From: Lagopus muta
Taxonomy: Eukaryota > Chordata > Aves > Galliformes > Phasianidae
Assembly (NCBI RefSeq): GCF_023343835.1
Contig: NC_064433.1
Coordinates: forward strand, 33,015,214-33,079,213
Direction of reading: 5' to 3'
DNA length: 64,000 nucleotides
Shown here: positions 27,101-36,546 of the stretch, in pieces
Layout: each line of letters begins with the position of its first letter
How positions within the stretch are numbered: position 1 is the first letter of the stretch
Position numbers and translations under genes: made by a program
The notes under the pieces: generated by a model
What the model was told of the DNA's origin: nothing
The model's database searches: none
What the model saw: only the letters and a program-made list of their open reading frames with translations

Positions 27101-29937
27101 AGGTGATACACCAATTCTGGACATGTTTGTGGTGGATCACTACAACTCGTACTGTGACTGCTTATTCATTCATACAGGCAAAGAAAGAGATCAGAACCTC
27201 CACCTCCTCTAAGGCGCCCCGGCAGAAGCAGTGATGGTCACTGCCCAGTTCACCCCCCTCACCCTCTCTCCAATTCATCTGTGGAGCTGGGATCCCCCAA
27301 CCTGGCGACTCACTGCAGTCCCAGAGCCCTCCTTCAGAACCGCAACCTCAATGCAGACAGCCCTGAGAGGAGACGTAGGCCTGGGCATGGCAGTCTCACC
27401 AACATCAGTAGGCATGATTCTCTGAAGAAGATTGATAGCCCTCCAATCAGAAGATCTACGTCGTCTGGTCAGTATACAGGTTTCAATGATCATAAGCCAC
27501 TGGACCCAGAGTCAATAGCTCAGGTTTGTACCTTTTTTTCCCCACTCACTCTGCTTTTAACAGGGGCAGATCTCAGTGAACAGCATAGTGTGGGTGGAGG
27601 GGGGGTGTACACTAGTATGAGTGTGCAGGAGAATATCCTACTTAGCTTTCTAAACAGTACATGTGAAGGAAAACGCGTTAAGAGATCCTGATGGAGAAGC
27701 ACAAGGGGAATAGATGTTGCACAAGCAATAAAAAGAGATAATTTCCTGTTACACCATAACGAAATTGCCTCTGCCACACACTCTGCTAGGATGATAAATG
27801 ATTGCAATGGTTACGTAAGTCTCTGTGCTCTGAAGAAGGCAAGCCTAATCTAACATGCATGTAATTAGTGTTCAATTATTTCTGAGTGTTACGGTACGCA
27901 GCAAAGTGCTTTGACTGGCTAGTAGCTGCCGTTGCCATTCAAAGCACAGATTTACGTTCTGGAGTCGTGTGAAGTGCAGATCATATTTAGCTTTCATATA
28001 GATCATACGTGGTTCTGCAGTACAATTATTTGGTGCTTGTAGTTGTTCCTTACAACGTAAAATGCAGAAGTCGCATTTTAGAAGTTGCCCTGTTGTAAAT
28101 CCACATGGTCCCCATGAGAACCCTTCAACAGTGTCATTCCTATCAGTGAAATGATAAGAACGGTGGAAGGGAGCACCCAATCATCACATTGGTCATTGTG
28201 GAAGTAGGAAGAAATGCTTTGTGGTGAGGATGCTGGGAGACTGGTAGCCCAGCAAGATTGTGGATGCCTCCCCTTGGAAGCATTCAGGGCTAGGCTGGAT
28301 GGGGCTTTGAACAACCTGGTATAGAGGGAGGTGCCCCTGCCTATAGCAGGGGGTTGGAACTATGTGATCTTAAAGGTCCCTTCCAACACAAACCATTGCA
28401 TGATTCTATGACTGTGCAAAACTGGTAATAGGGAGCTCTTGAACAAATTAATACTTCTGTCTTCAGAACTCAGGTTTTGTCTAGATAGTATAACATGATT
28501 ACTGGGGGCACCCTGAGGGTACAATATGATTGCAGAAGTATTTTCCAATAACACTGGCATTCATGTTTTAAAATTTCATGTACTGACAACGCTTGCTTTC
28601 AAACTCAGCTTCCAACAAGGGACACAGGGGACTGTCATGGTTGGCTCAGAAAGCTGAACCAATACCAGAGAGTTAGAAAATCTAGATGTTGTTACTGTTT
28701 TGTTTTACTCTAAGTTGTTTATTTACTTTTCTTCAGCCACACGTAGTGCTGTTTGGCTCAAGCTATCATTCTTCATGCCTAAACTGGTGATAATTTGGCT
28801 GTGAAAGAACCTGAACTTTGCTTAACCTATGTGAAGGTTCTTGTGAGTAAGCAAAGAATACTAGATACTTAACCTCAGATCTATCTCAATACCACTAAGA
28901 ATAAATAAACCAGTGCTGGGGCTTTCTTTCAATATTTTTGTGCCGGAAAACCTAATAGAAAACAATCAGTTTCTAAGATGAGCTCATGGAACAATGATAT
29001 CTTGCAGTTTTTCTGCTTAAAATTTAACTTAGAGAAACAGGAGAGAAGAGCTGGCAGACATGCAGGCACGACTTCCTTAGAAAGCGTGGTTCGTAACCCC
29101 TGTAGGCTGTACCCATGCTGAACACCTGAGTGGTGAGGGTTGCAGCCAACTACGAGCCAGCAAATGGGACAAAATCTAAAGAGCTGGCGTTACCCCAAAG
29201 ATGCAGGAAATCTTCTCAGTTAAATACAAATGCCATGAAGCAAATGTTCATTGCCCTGTCGCCTCATAAAATTATTTCCAGGTTTGGGCTTAATGGATTT
29301 TTTTAACAGTTGAGATGGATTTTGATGAATGTCACGTAAGCAGGTTAAATTTTGCAGCGTTCAGCCAGACCGCAGACTTGTCAGTTGTAACGTCTTTCGC
29401 ATAAATCTGGCGCAGATTGGCTTTAGCACTCTGATATTCATTAAAGAGAGGAGTGCCAGCAAGTTAATCGCTGCATTTTGCACCCCTCCCTGCTCCTCCT
29501 GCTCTGTGCGTTCAGTAGCAGCTCCAGTGACGTGCCGCTGTCTCTGTGCTCTGACCCAGGACATTGAGGAGACGATGAACACGGCGCTGAATGAGCTCCG
29601 GGAGCTGGAGCGGCAGAGCTCCGCCAAGCACGCGCCCGACGTCGTGCTGGACACCTTGGAGCAGATGAAGAACAGCCCCACTCCCGCCACCTCCACGGAG
29701 TCACTGAGCCCTCTCCATAGCGTGGTTTTACGGAGCTCCGAGCCTCAGATTCGCCGTAGCACTAGTTCTTCCAGTGACACCATGAGTACTTTCAAGCCCA
29801 TGGTGGCCCCTAGAATGGGAGTGCAGCTGAAACCTCCCGCTCTTAGGCCAAAACCTATTGTTCTTCCAAAAACAAACCCTAGCATAGGGCCTTCCCCTCC
29901 TTCCCAGGGTCCGGCAGACAAATCTTGCACAATGTAG
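89..29937 (+). CDS. SRGAP1: SRGAP1, C-terminal part (eleven exons), SLIT-ROBO Rho GTPase-activating protein 1
   Basis: Coding parts are 89-191, 3633-3693, 3842-3919, 5396-5530, 14678-14783, 18147-18371, 19044-19123, 26218-26398, 26921-27055, 27178-27523 and 29560-29937. Every junction is AG/GT with matching phase, giving about 608 codons and a TAG stop. The first exon enters in phase, so the N-terminal F-BAR part lies left of the window; the family is about 1,085 residues long. Visible in order: a Pro/Arg-rich linker ([14 protein letters not shown]), a RhoGAP domain with arginine finger GIFRVSG and the conserved [10 protein letters not shown] motif, an SH3 domain (AKFDY, DWWEG, GLVPHQY), and a Ser/Pro-rich tail ending KSCTM. 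Family knowledge: a cytoplasmic and membrane-associated effector of ROBO receptors that stimulates GTP hydrolysis by Cdc42, RhoA and Rac-type GTPases in neuronal migration. SRGAP1 rather than SRGAP2 or SRGAP3 is supported by the neighbours KICS2 and XPOT and by tail sequence. Confidence 0.95.
192..3632 (+). other. SRGAP1: SRGAP1 intron, no further gene
   Basis: This 3.4-kb intron is A/T-rich with no recognisable repeat and no supported gene. A 34-nt exon-like segment at 702-735 is treated in the findings. Confidence 0.7.
3633..3693 (+). CDS. SRGAP1: SRGAP1 exon: start of RhoGAP domain
   Basis: The acceptor ttaccag ends at 3632 and the donor GTAAGC starts at 3694. It encodes [20 protein letters not shown] plus one base of the next Gly codon. 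It starts in phase 0 directly after the Lys that closes the previous exon, as in the other srGAP genes. Confidence 0.94.
3842..3919 (+). CDS. SRGAP1: SRGAP1 exon: RhoGAP arginine finger
   Basis: The acceptor gctgcag ends at 3841 and the donor GTAATT starts at 3920. It encodes [20 protein letters not shown] and NSFER. The arginine of GIFRVSG (codon 3865-3867) is the family's catalytic arginine finger, inserted into the GTPase active site. It is intact, so the domain should be catalytically competent. Confidence 0.95.
3920..5395 (+). other. SRGAP1: SRGAP1 intron, nothing else recognised
   Basis: A 1.5-kb A/T-rich intron between the arginine-finger exon and the following RhoGAP exon. I see no repeat family, RNA gene or extra exon. 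Confidence 0.7.
5396..5530 (+). CDS. SRGAP1: SRGAP1 exon: RhoGAP core
   Basis: The acceptor tttttaag ends at 5395 and the donor GTAAGT starts at 5531. It encodes [20 protein letters not shown], then [14 protein letters not shown] and [11 protein letters not shown]. The KLYFRGL-x-NP motif is a conserved RhoGAP helix that helps bind the GTPase. Confidence 0.95.
5531..14677 (+). other. SRGAP1: SRGAP1 long intron (9.1 kb)
   Basis: The largest intron inside the coding part. Apart from the LTR remnant at 7864-8219, I recognise no repeat, RNA gene or exon. The short open frames here lack splice support and protein similarity. Confidence 0.7.
7864..8219 (+). mobile_element. Solo LTR remnant of an avian endogenous retrovirus, plus orientation
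   Basis: It starts TGTTGTGGTTTAACCCAGCC and ends AAACCAGGACA, the termini I associate with a common bird ERV LTR family. The inner block (GGAACATCCCTTTAGCCAGT, then GTCAGCTGTCC) is also typical. At 356 bp it is shorter than I would expect for the full family, and a central deletion is likely. There is no internal retroviral region. Flanking five-base duplications are not obvious (agtga against ctgac). It sits in sense orientation in an SRGAP1 intron. Confidence 0.72.
14678..14783 (+). CDS. SRGAP1: SRGAP1 exon: RhoGAP helices after the long intron
   Basis: The acceptor gtttacag ends at 14677 and the donor GTAAGT starts at 14784. It encodes [20 protein letters not shown] followed by [16 protein letters not shown]. 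It lies after a 9.1-kb intron, the largest gap between coding exons here. Phases join exactly at the split Arg and His codons. Confidence 0.95.
14784..18146 (+). other. SRGAP1: SRGAP1 intron containing an old CR1
   Basis: A 3.4-kb intron. About 0.9 kb of it is the antisense CR1 at 16140-17060; the rest is unremarkable, with a short (AT) run near 15190 and a pyrimidine-rich block at about 15530-15680. Confidence 0.7.
16140..17060 (-). mobile_element. CR1 LINE fragment, antisense, reverse-transcriptase end plus 3' region
   Basis: Read on the minus strand, 17060 to 16140 gives a decayed CR1. First comes a reverse-transcriptase piece recognisable as [20 protein letters not shown] followed by QLADDATL, the degraded form of the FADD motif. 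Then comes the CR1 3' region with [15 protein letters not shown]. Stops and substitutions show an old, inactive copy of an older subfamily. Confidence 0.8.
18147..18371 (+). CDS. SRGAP1: SRGAP1 exon: end of RhoGAP domain
   Basis: The acceptor ttattacag ends at 18146 and the donor GTAAGT starts at 18372. It begins [20 protein letters not shown] and ends KCMAGDDY. The Asn in [13 protein letters not shown] is the conserved RhoGAP asparagine that contacts the GTPase. The rest closes the last helix and enters the linker to the SH3 domain. Confidence 0.96.
19044..19123 (+). CDS. SRGAP1: SRGAP1 exon: acidic RhoGAP-SH3 linker
   Basis: The acceptor cctttcag ends at 19043 and the donor GTATGC starts at 19124. 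It encodes [20 protein letters not shown] and EPHTSED, an acidic linker that is clearly srGAP-like. Phase fits both neighbouring exons through split Cys and Glu codons. Confidence 0.93.
19985..20040. repeat. Purine-rich GA/GGA tract
   Basis: About 55 bases of almost only G and A (units such as GAGAGGGGAGAGGGAGAGGA) in an SRGAP1 intron. Confidence 0.8.
22195..22310 (+). mobile_element. CR1 LINE 3' end, plus strand
   Basis: It contains the CR1 3' signature CAGATCTGGAGGTTGGTGG, GAGGTCCCTTCCAACCCAAA and the terminal octamer-like repeats ATTCTATGACTCTATGATTC. A 5'-truncated copy of about 115 bp inside an SRGAP1 intron. Confidence 0.9.
24095..24260 (+). mobile_element. CR1 LINE 3' fragment, plus strand
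   Basis: It shows the CR1 3' region (GGCACTGGCACAGGTTGCCC, then GGTGGCTGCCCCATCC and CAAGGTCAGGCTGGGG) followed by a degraded tail. 5'-truncated and old. Confidence 0.82.
24604..24637. repeat. TTTTG/TTTG simple repeat
   Basis: GTGTTTTGTTTTGTTTTGTT followed by TGTTTG units and a T run, in an SRGAP1 intron. Confidence 0.85.
26218..26398 (+). CDS. SRGAP1: SRGAP1 exon: SH3 domain
   Basis: The acceptor ctacccag ends at 26217 and the donor GTAAGC starts at 26399. The exon holds almost the whole SH3 fold: the ALYDY-like [11 protein letters not shown], the acidic RT loop, the tryptophan pair in [10 protein letters not shown] and the final GLVPHQYI. In srGAPs this domain binds the proline-rich cytoplasmic tail of ROBO receptors. 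Confidence 0.96.
26921..27055 (+). CDS. SRGAP1: SRGAP1 exon: tail, acidic/Ser-rich
   Basis: The acceptor ctgctcag ends at 26920 and the donor GTAAGT starts at 27056. It encodes [20 protein letters not shown] followed by a Ser/Asp/Lys-rich stretch ending SDVYLGR. Low complexity suggests a disordered region directly after the SH3 domain. Confidence 0.92.
27178..27523 (+). CDS. SRGAP1: SRGAP1 exon: proline/serine-rich tail
   Basis: The acceptor catacag ends at 27177 and the donor GTTTGT starts at 27524. It contains a polyproline patch ([20 protein letters not shown]), a His/Pro segment, [19 protein letters not shown] and the basophilic phosphorylation-type motif [11 protein letters not shown]. 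It ends on a full codon (AQ). Confidence 0.93.
27524..29559 (+). other. SRGAP1: Last SRGAP1 intron
   Basis: A 2.0-kb intron with one CR1 tail at 28210-28415. Otherwise no repeat or gene is recognised. GC content rises towards the last exon. Confidence 0.7.
28210..28415 (+). mobile_element. CR1 LINE 3' end, plus strand
   Basis: It contains GCCCAGCAAGATTGTGGATG, GGCTGGATGGGGCTTTGAAC, AAAGGTCCCTTCCAACACAA and the end ATGATTCTATGACTG, matching the CR1 3' region. 5'-truncated. Confidence 0.9.
29560..29937 (+). CDS. SRGAP1: SRGAP1 terminal coding exon
   Basis: The acceptor ctgacccag ends at 29559 and the TAG stop is at 29935-29937. It starts with an acidic amphipathic segment ([20 protein letters not shown]), has a second RRSTSS motif ([11 protein letters not shown]), then a proline-rich end with [14 protein letters not shown] and the C-terminus ADKSCTM. 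The intron just before it is open in the same frame for about 230 bases, but the good acceptor and family similarity place the exon start here. Confidence 0.94.
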   Translation, partial: DIEETMNTALNELRELERQSSAKHAPDVVLDTLEQMKNSPTPATSTESLSPLHSVVLRSSEPQIRRSTSSSSDTMSTFKPMVAPRMGVQLKPPALRPKPIVLPKTNPSIGPSPPSQGPADKSCTM

Positions 29938-30212
29938 AAGCTCAGCCACCCACGGTGCCCGGCTGGAGTATGCTAGGGAAAGAGATGGATTAACGATAGA
30001 AGTCAGGGCTCCATGACATCATTTGTTCATGTTTATAACTGGAGAGGCTTTGTTTTTCAGTGTTTTTGAATGTATTGTCTGAAAGTAGCTACATTAACAT
30101 GGGCATTTGTATTTTGTATGGTTTCAATTAAAAGAAGAACTGGACGATTGTGCATCATTTTAAAAGAAAACAAACATACACTTACTTGAAAACTTGATGC
30201 TGCACCGTTTGT

Positions 30213-30218
30213 AATAAA
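30213..30218 (+). terminator. SRGAP1: Proximal SRGAP1 poly(A) signal candidate
   Basis: AATAAA about 280 bases after the stop codon. The downstream region is only weakly G/T-rich. It may give a short 3'UTR form. Confidence 0.5.
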
Positions 30219-32516
30219 ATCAACACGGATCACAAACAGCTTGCCACGTTGTACCGTATTTCACAGTCTTACTGTAACTATGTAATAACAGATCCCACAC
30301 AAAAGTAAGGGGCAGGGAGGGGGGTGTCAGAGAGGTGGAACCTCTCATCTCTGGGTCACCAAAACAATTCTGAAGCAAGTTAGGAGGAGCTGAAATACAG
30401 CATGTGAGGGTTAAGTGTCGGTGTGGAATGTCTAAGTCATCTCAGGCTACAGTTCCTGTTTAAGACACACACAAAGAAGAAAAGCCACCACAGCTCTCAC
30501 AATTGGCACCAGTTTTTAGCTTTCTTGTTGTCGGTCTCACTTTGGGACAGGTGCTGAATAGACCTGGAGATCACACTGCTCTGCTCTCACTGATAAAAAG
30601 CAGCATCCCAGGTCACAGCTAACGCATCTCCAGGATAGTATCAAGAAACTCCTCTCGCCACCAACCTAGACCTTGATTCCCTGACACTGCATTTTTCACA
30701 AAAGCTAACTTCATTTAAAGTTGCTAGCTGGGCGAGCCAGGCTCTGGGAAGTGTGTGACTGTCGGTCCGCTTGGCAGGCTGGTAGGCAGTTAAAAGGATC
30801 AGCTACACAGTCATTCAGCAAAGTATCCCATTGACTTTATTGCTCAGTGGCAGACTGAAAATGTGATCTGAGCTGCAGCAGTCAGAGTTTGAGCTGCCCC
30901 AGTGCTGCTGGTTGTCTCTCAGCACTGTGCTGACTGCAGCCCCACAGGGCGCTCTGCAGGCGGGCTGCCCCACACGGGGCTGGGCTCACCCACAGAACAG
31001 GCAGCTGTTCTACCACCTGGATTCAACCTGACTCAGGTTTTCCATAACCACTTTTTCCCCTCTTGTTTTTTTTTCTTTACGGCAGAAATCAGTACCTTTC
31101 TTACGCCTATGTGTGAGTGAAGACTGTCAGCTTTGCTTAGCACTCTGTTGTTGAGCTCTGCTCCATGTGAACTAAATGTACGGCTGCTCAGCACATTGCA
31201 GCAGTAAGCCATCAGATGCTTTCTGCGAGTAAGATTTCCAACATCCAACCCATAAAGTAAGTTTTAGTGAAGAGGATGGGGAAAAAAAAAAATCCATAGT
31301 AGTCCAGCTATGGGAGTAGAACAGGCTTTGAGATCTCTCTTTCCATACGTTATTTAGGACCTCACCAGTGGAGAGCTTTAAGTTGCCCCATTCACTACAC
31401 ATAATTCAGTCTGGGAGAGAAAGAGTGGTGACAGCTTTTGATACAGACAGTTACTGAGGTGGTGGAATTTAGGAGCAACTTACTTCTGCTGTGATTTACA
31501 CTTTATAGAGAGATAACACAAAGCTCCAAAGAAAAGCATCCCATTAAATGCGTTGGATAGCCCACCCATCTGGGCTCCTCCACCTCTCCCACTATGTGCA
31601 AACCCATCATCAGCCCCACTGCAGGCTGTCGTCTGTCCCATTGAGAAGCAAAGTCTGGATTCCCAGAGCACAGCGCAGGCAGTGGCTCCCCTGCCCGGTT
31701 AGTGCTGCTCTCTGGGGTCTGCACACTCGTTTGGGACCAGGAGATAAGTGCCAGTGGTTCCTCAGTTTACTAGAAACAGTGAAACAAACTGGAATTCCAG
31801 CTGTCATTGACATGCAGTTGTAGTCTAGCGTTCTTAAAATAACCTACCTGGCATAATTGAGATGGATTCCTGTATCTTTAAATTGCATAGGGAATTTTGT
31901 ATGTTTAAATAACTGTACTGAACTCCATAATGCTTATATTAGAAATTGTTTAGCAAAAGAAAATATTAGAAACAGTGCATTTAGTGAATGCATCCACTTA
32001 GTGCATTCACACAGTTAAATGTGTAGTTCGATGGTAATTATAGATACTTAAAAGTATAGTAAGTGGATATGTAACAGGAAAGACTGCTACAACTACAGAC
32101 GTACTAAAGGGTAACTCCTGCACACCTAATCGAGTCAGTATTGTCCTTTACTGTCAAGTTTGATGAATTGCAGTACTGGTAGCTTCCTGCTTGTTGACTG
32201 TTACCTACTTGTGTCAATGTACATCTGTAGTATGTACATGTGAAAGTGCCTTTAAATTTTAGAGGAGCTTTAGCCTTGCTCTTGTACTGTTGCATTTCCA
32301 TTGCATCCTTCCTGTTCGTGTATGGCTGCATTCCCATTGCATTCCTTCCATTCTCGAAGAACAAACAAAAACATGGACACTTCACAGTTCTGGAAGAGAA
32401 ATGCACTGTTAATCTGTTGTGACAATGCACTTTTATGTATAGTACTGTACATTTTGGCATGTACCATTACAAGCTTCAGTATACATTCAGGTTTGTTCCT
32501 CATAGTGTATCTTTAT

Positions 32517-32522
32517 AATAAA
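32517..32522 (+). terminator. SRGAP1: Distal SRGAP1 poly(A) signal
   Basis: AATAAA followed within 15-35 bases by a G/T-rich downstream element (CTGTCTGTGCGTGTAGTTTT). This is the best-formed poly(A) site on the plus strand after the SRGAP1 stop, and repeats become frequent beyond it. Confidence 0.72.
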
Positions 32523-34822
32523 GAAGATAGTTCTGTCTGTGCGTGTAGTTTTGATGGGTCAACCTCCGTACCGTCTGGTGTGGATTTCTCACTTCTTGCC
32601 TTCCCCATGAGAGAATAACCAGCATTCCCTCGCCTTCCACCCCCACCCTGCATCAGACCGCCATCCTGGCCTGAAGCAGTGTTTGTTCCCAGACAGGTTG
32701 TTTCCTAATTCACGAGCACCATCCCCATACGCTCACCAAAGTCCCTCCAACTTACAGTGGTTTGAAGGAGGAGAAAAGCCATTTCGAAACAAGCGTTTTG
32801 AATGCTTGCTTAAACCCAAGTGAGTGAGGGGAGCCATCCAGAGCTGTGGGAGCCATCTTGGGCTGTGGGCTTCTTGGACTTGTGCCGCTGCCCTCGGCAC
32901 CACTTCCCATTCAGGTCCCGCAAACCCACAGCAGCATTCTTGGTGGGCCCATCCGTCAGCCTGCAGTGCCAGGCTCTGCGTTCCAGCACCCAGTGACTTA
33001 CTTTAGGTATTTCTTCTCTGCCGCACAAAAGCCGGCTCAGGGCTGCAGGAAGGGCTGGCACAGGTCATCCCTCACTCGGGGCCCTGCGTAGCCCAGAGGA
33101 AGTGTAACCTAATTCCTGCAGCCAGCTGCCGCACAGAGAGGCTTCTGTGGCGGCTTTCAACCTATTTTAAAACAAAAGGGAAATGACGAGTTGAGGAAAA
33201 CCCTTCCCTTATTTAACTTGATACTGAAGCCCCGGTGCCGCGTTGCTCTTTGCTCACAGGCCTTGCGGTGAGAGCAGCCCTTGCCTTCACTGCGCAGCCC
33301 AGAGGTTTGGAGGAGGAAGGGGTCTGCTGACCCTACAGCACTTTGCAAAGCAGTGGGGGTTGTTGATCTGAGAAAAGTCAGCTAGCAGGGCAGAAAATGA
33401 GCAGTGGTGGAGGTGGTACATTCAGCTCTCTGGTCACCTCTGAAAACAACAGTTTGGAGTTGCAGGGAGCTCCAGGCACAGCCATCCTGAGGGGCATAAA
33501 CCTCTGCTCAGCCCGGGGGCTCAGGAGCTGCTGCAAACTTGTTGCAGTGTTCACGGTGTCCTTGGTATGGTGTGGAGCTTGTTGCCTTGAGACCCTGTGT
33601 GGGAGAGCCACTGCTCAGAGGAATGAGCCTTTCTTTGGTCCACATGGTGTTGATCAGTGGGGATCAACTGAAACCAAGACCAAGCATCAATCAGCGATTG
33701 ATGCAGGAAAGTACTGTTCATTATGTTAAGAATGTCACTTTTTCTATGAAATTAAAGCAACTTTCATTTTGCCCAGGTTAGAGCACCAGAGCAGGACACA
33801 GCAGGCAGGCAGCTGCTGCACCCAGAGCTGACATGGACCCATGCCCGGCAGCATCCCATGCCTGGTGCCCCACTTCATACCTGCTGTGTGTGTGTTCTGT
33901 AGTGCACACTGGCATCTGTAAACACTGACCAAACAACGTTAAAAAGTGCTATGCATTTATTTAAATGCATTACTTTTCAGGTCAGCCAAATCACAGAGAC
34001 AAGCGCTGCCCTGCAGGGAAATAAAATGGTCATTGAAGCAGTCATTTTTCTAACAATGGCTTTTTGATTGCAATGGAAGAATATTACTGAAGAGGTTGTT
34101 GTCAGTCATGGAGTGTATGGTTCAAGTGTGCTACGGGTGGAACCTAAAATCCTTCACAAGGATTCTTTGACCAAGGAATGCTGAGAACTGTGGGGCCGTT
34201 CACCAACCAGTTCAACACATCAGATTGGTTCTTAATTGTTTTTCGTTCTGACTGCAGTGTTTGCAGAGCAGCCTGTTGTGATCACACAGCAACTCCGTGG
34301 CTGGCAGCCAGCAAAGTGCACCTAGCAGCTGCCACCACTACTCTCACATCCAGCAGAATTTCAGCACAACAATTTTCTCAACTCTTCAGATGTTTCTTTC
34401 CTCAGTGCTACTATAAAAGCATGTCCAAAATTAATTTCAAATCTATCATCGAAACCTCTCTTCTAAATTTCACTTACCTCACGGGCTAATTTTGTGGTTA
34501 AATCCCATTTATCCTGAACAAAACCCATTTATACACAAGACAAAAATAACGAACCCAAACACAGCTGATCAGGGACTGGCAAATCACACGTAGTTAATTC
34601 TAAACTCTTTTCCATTCTCATTCCCACCTGTGGCCCCATCTGTGTGGATGCTGCTGGACCAGCCGTAGTGCTGCTCCTCCACTACTTCTGCAGCTGAACT
34701 GCAGCCTCTGGACTGCTGGAATTCACTTCCTATGCAGGGCAGAGGAGGAGGGTGAACCCGTGGCATGAGAGCACTTTCGGGGTTTTGTTTCTCTTCTGGG
34801 GCTCCAGCACCAAAATCTGTTG

Positions 34823-35195
34823 TTTAGCCTGGAGAGGAGAGAGCAGAAAAACTCCAGGGAGACCTCCTTGCAGCCTATGAATATGTAAGCATAAGAAAGA
34901 TGAAGATACTTTTTACTAGGGCGTGTAGTGACAGGACAAAGGGTAATGGGTTTGAAGTGAAAGAGGGCAGGTTTATACTAAACATTAGGAAGAATTTTTT
35001 CATGCTCAGCATGGTGAGGTGCTGGCACAGGCTGCACAGAGAAACTGTGGGTGCCCCACCACTGAGGGCAGTCATGGCCAGGTTGGAACTCATGGGCAGC
35101 CTGAGCTGGAGGGAGGTGGCCCTGCCCATGGCAGGGAGGTGGAATGGGTCATCTTTAAAGTCTTCTCCAACACAAGCCAATCTATGATTCTAGGA
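34823..35195 (+). mobile_element. CR1 LINE 3' fragment, plus strand
   Basis: From the CR1 phrase GCCTGGAGAGGAGAGAGCAG through GGGCGTGTAGTGACAGGACA and GGTGCTGGCACAGGCTGCAC to the tail CCAATCTATGATTCTAGG. It includes most of the CR1 3' region and is 5'-truncated. Confidence 0.93.
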
Positions 35196-35321
35196 AATCC
35201 TGTATCCAGTCTGAGAAAGGTAACCTGTATGGAAATGCAGGGTGCTGGCTTGTCCTCCAAAATATTCTGGCTTTTTACAAAACATTTGTTTGGTCACATC
35301 TAGCAGAGAGCTCTGGGGTGT

Positions 35322-35480
35322 CTCAGAATCATACAAATATTGAGTTTGGAAAAGACTTTCAAAAACATCTAATCCAATGGTCAACTTACACCTGAAGAAC
35401 AAGACGAGCACTGCAGAGTGTCCCATCTTGTGTTGGCAAGGCAGTCCAAGCAGGTTCTCATCTAACTCCAGCACTCGAAA
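35322..35480 (-). mobile_element. CR1-like 3' fragment, minus strand
   Basis: Plus-strand text CAGAATCATACAAATATTGA followed by GGAAAAGACTTTCAAAAACA and CTAATCCAATGGTCAACTTA is the reverse complement of a CR1 3' end. It lies about 130 bp after a plus-oriented copy. Strongly diverged. Confidence 0.65.
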
Positions 35481-36546
35481 GCATGCAAGGAATACTTTCT
35501 ATGAAAACCAATGAACGGCAGGAGGATGAGATGGCAAAAGCAGATGTGTCACACCTGCAAGATCTTTATTTTGACGGAGCAGCATTTTCCCATTATTTCA
35601 GAGCTTCTTGTAAAGCAAATGTCTCTGAGAAGCCTGAGTTAGAAGCAAGCCAAGGAGGGCTGCACCGTGTTTGCCTATAGGTGCTAGCAGGGACCTCTGG
35701 AGATTCAAAGGGAAAGTTTGGAAAGGCAGAGCCAGCACCTTGTAGCACCTTGCTGCTTCCCAGCTGTTTGCAGTCGAGACTTTACCTCACCCAGAAGCTG
35801 CAGTTCTGTATTTGAATGAGTATTTGGGTACCCTGTGTCCATGTGAGTTTCTGAAAACTTCGTTCCTTAGGTCAATGAGTTTGACACAATTTATGGAAGT
35901 AATTACAAAGCTGAGGACAAGGGAGAGAAAAAAACCAGAACTACTATTTGTAGATGTCAAAGTGATGCTGTGAAACCTGGACTTGGTTCTGAGGAATTGC
36001 AACAAGCCCTCCAGCATGTGGCCCCAGTGAGAACTCCTCACACAAGTTGTGTGCTGAAGCACACAGTGATCAGTGGTTTATAAAGCAAGAAGGATGCTAA
36101 AAATATCACTGTGATGACAAAGATTTAAGACTGTCAGGCACAACCCAGATTCCCACCCAGCACTGTTCAGGTCCAAATCCTAACACGTTCCTCAGCCAAT
36201 ATCCTTCCTACGCTTCCTGTCAATGAGTGTTGGGCTACTGGCACACACACGACTTCCTTCTAAAAAGCACATCACAAAGCATTGAAGACATTTATGAAGT
36301 ATCAGTGATGTTAAGTTGCACACCTAGTTTTCAAATTTTCCATCTTCCAGACTTCCTGGTGACTACAAAGAAAGCACCCTGTACTCCTTATCAAGAAACA
36401 CTCCCAATGCTATTTTCAGGCTTCATTTTGAGGTGCCTGGCTTAGCAGGGACACTTCAGAGCAGTTAAGGTTGTAGGGGTACTTAGATTATGAGCAGAAC
36501 GTTTGTTTTCTTAGAAACAGCTGTAATCTTGAGGCAAGGTGAATAT

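Larger units (their letters stand above)
29938..32545 (+). other. SRGAP1: SRGAP1 3' untranslated region
   Basis: Sequence from the stop codon to just past the strong poly(A) signal at 32517. No repeat family is recognised in about 2.6 kb, unlike the region beyond, which fits an exonic 3'UTR. The part at 31830-32520 is A/T-rich. It contains an imperfect spaced repeat (32291-32317 and 32327-32353) and a GCACTTT heptamer near 32426 that would match a miR-17-type seed. The exact extent is inferred. Confidence 0.7.

Noticed and set aside
28633-28700. TGTCATGGTT start resembling an LTR terminus
   Set aside because: The following bases do not match the LTR blocks seen at 7864 or 41361, and no 3' end was found.
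29329-29559. Extension of the last SRGAP1 exon into the preceding intron
   Set aside because: The frame is open for about 230 bases, but the ctgacccag acceptor at 29559 gives the conserved AQ-DIEE joint, and the intronic peptide is not srGAP-like.
34823-35480. Two opposed CR1 copies considered as a hairpin or foldback element
   Set aside because: The two fragments are strongly diverged from one another and cover different parts of the CR1 end, so they look like independent insertions.
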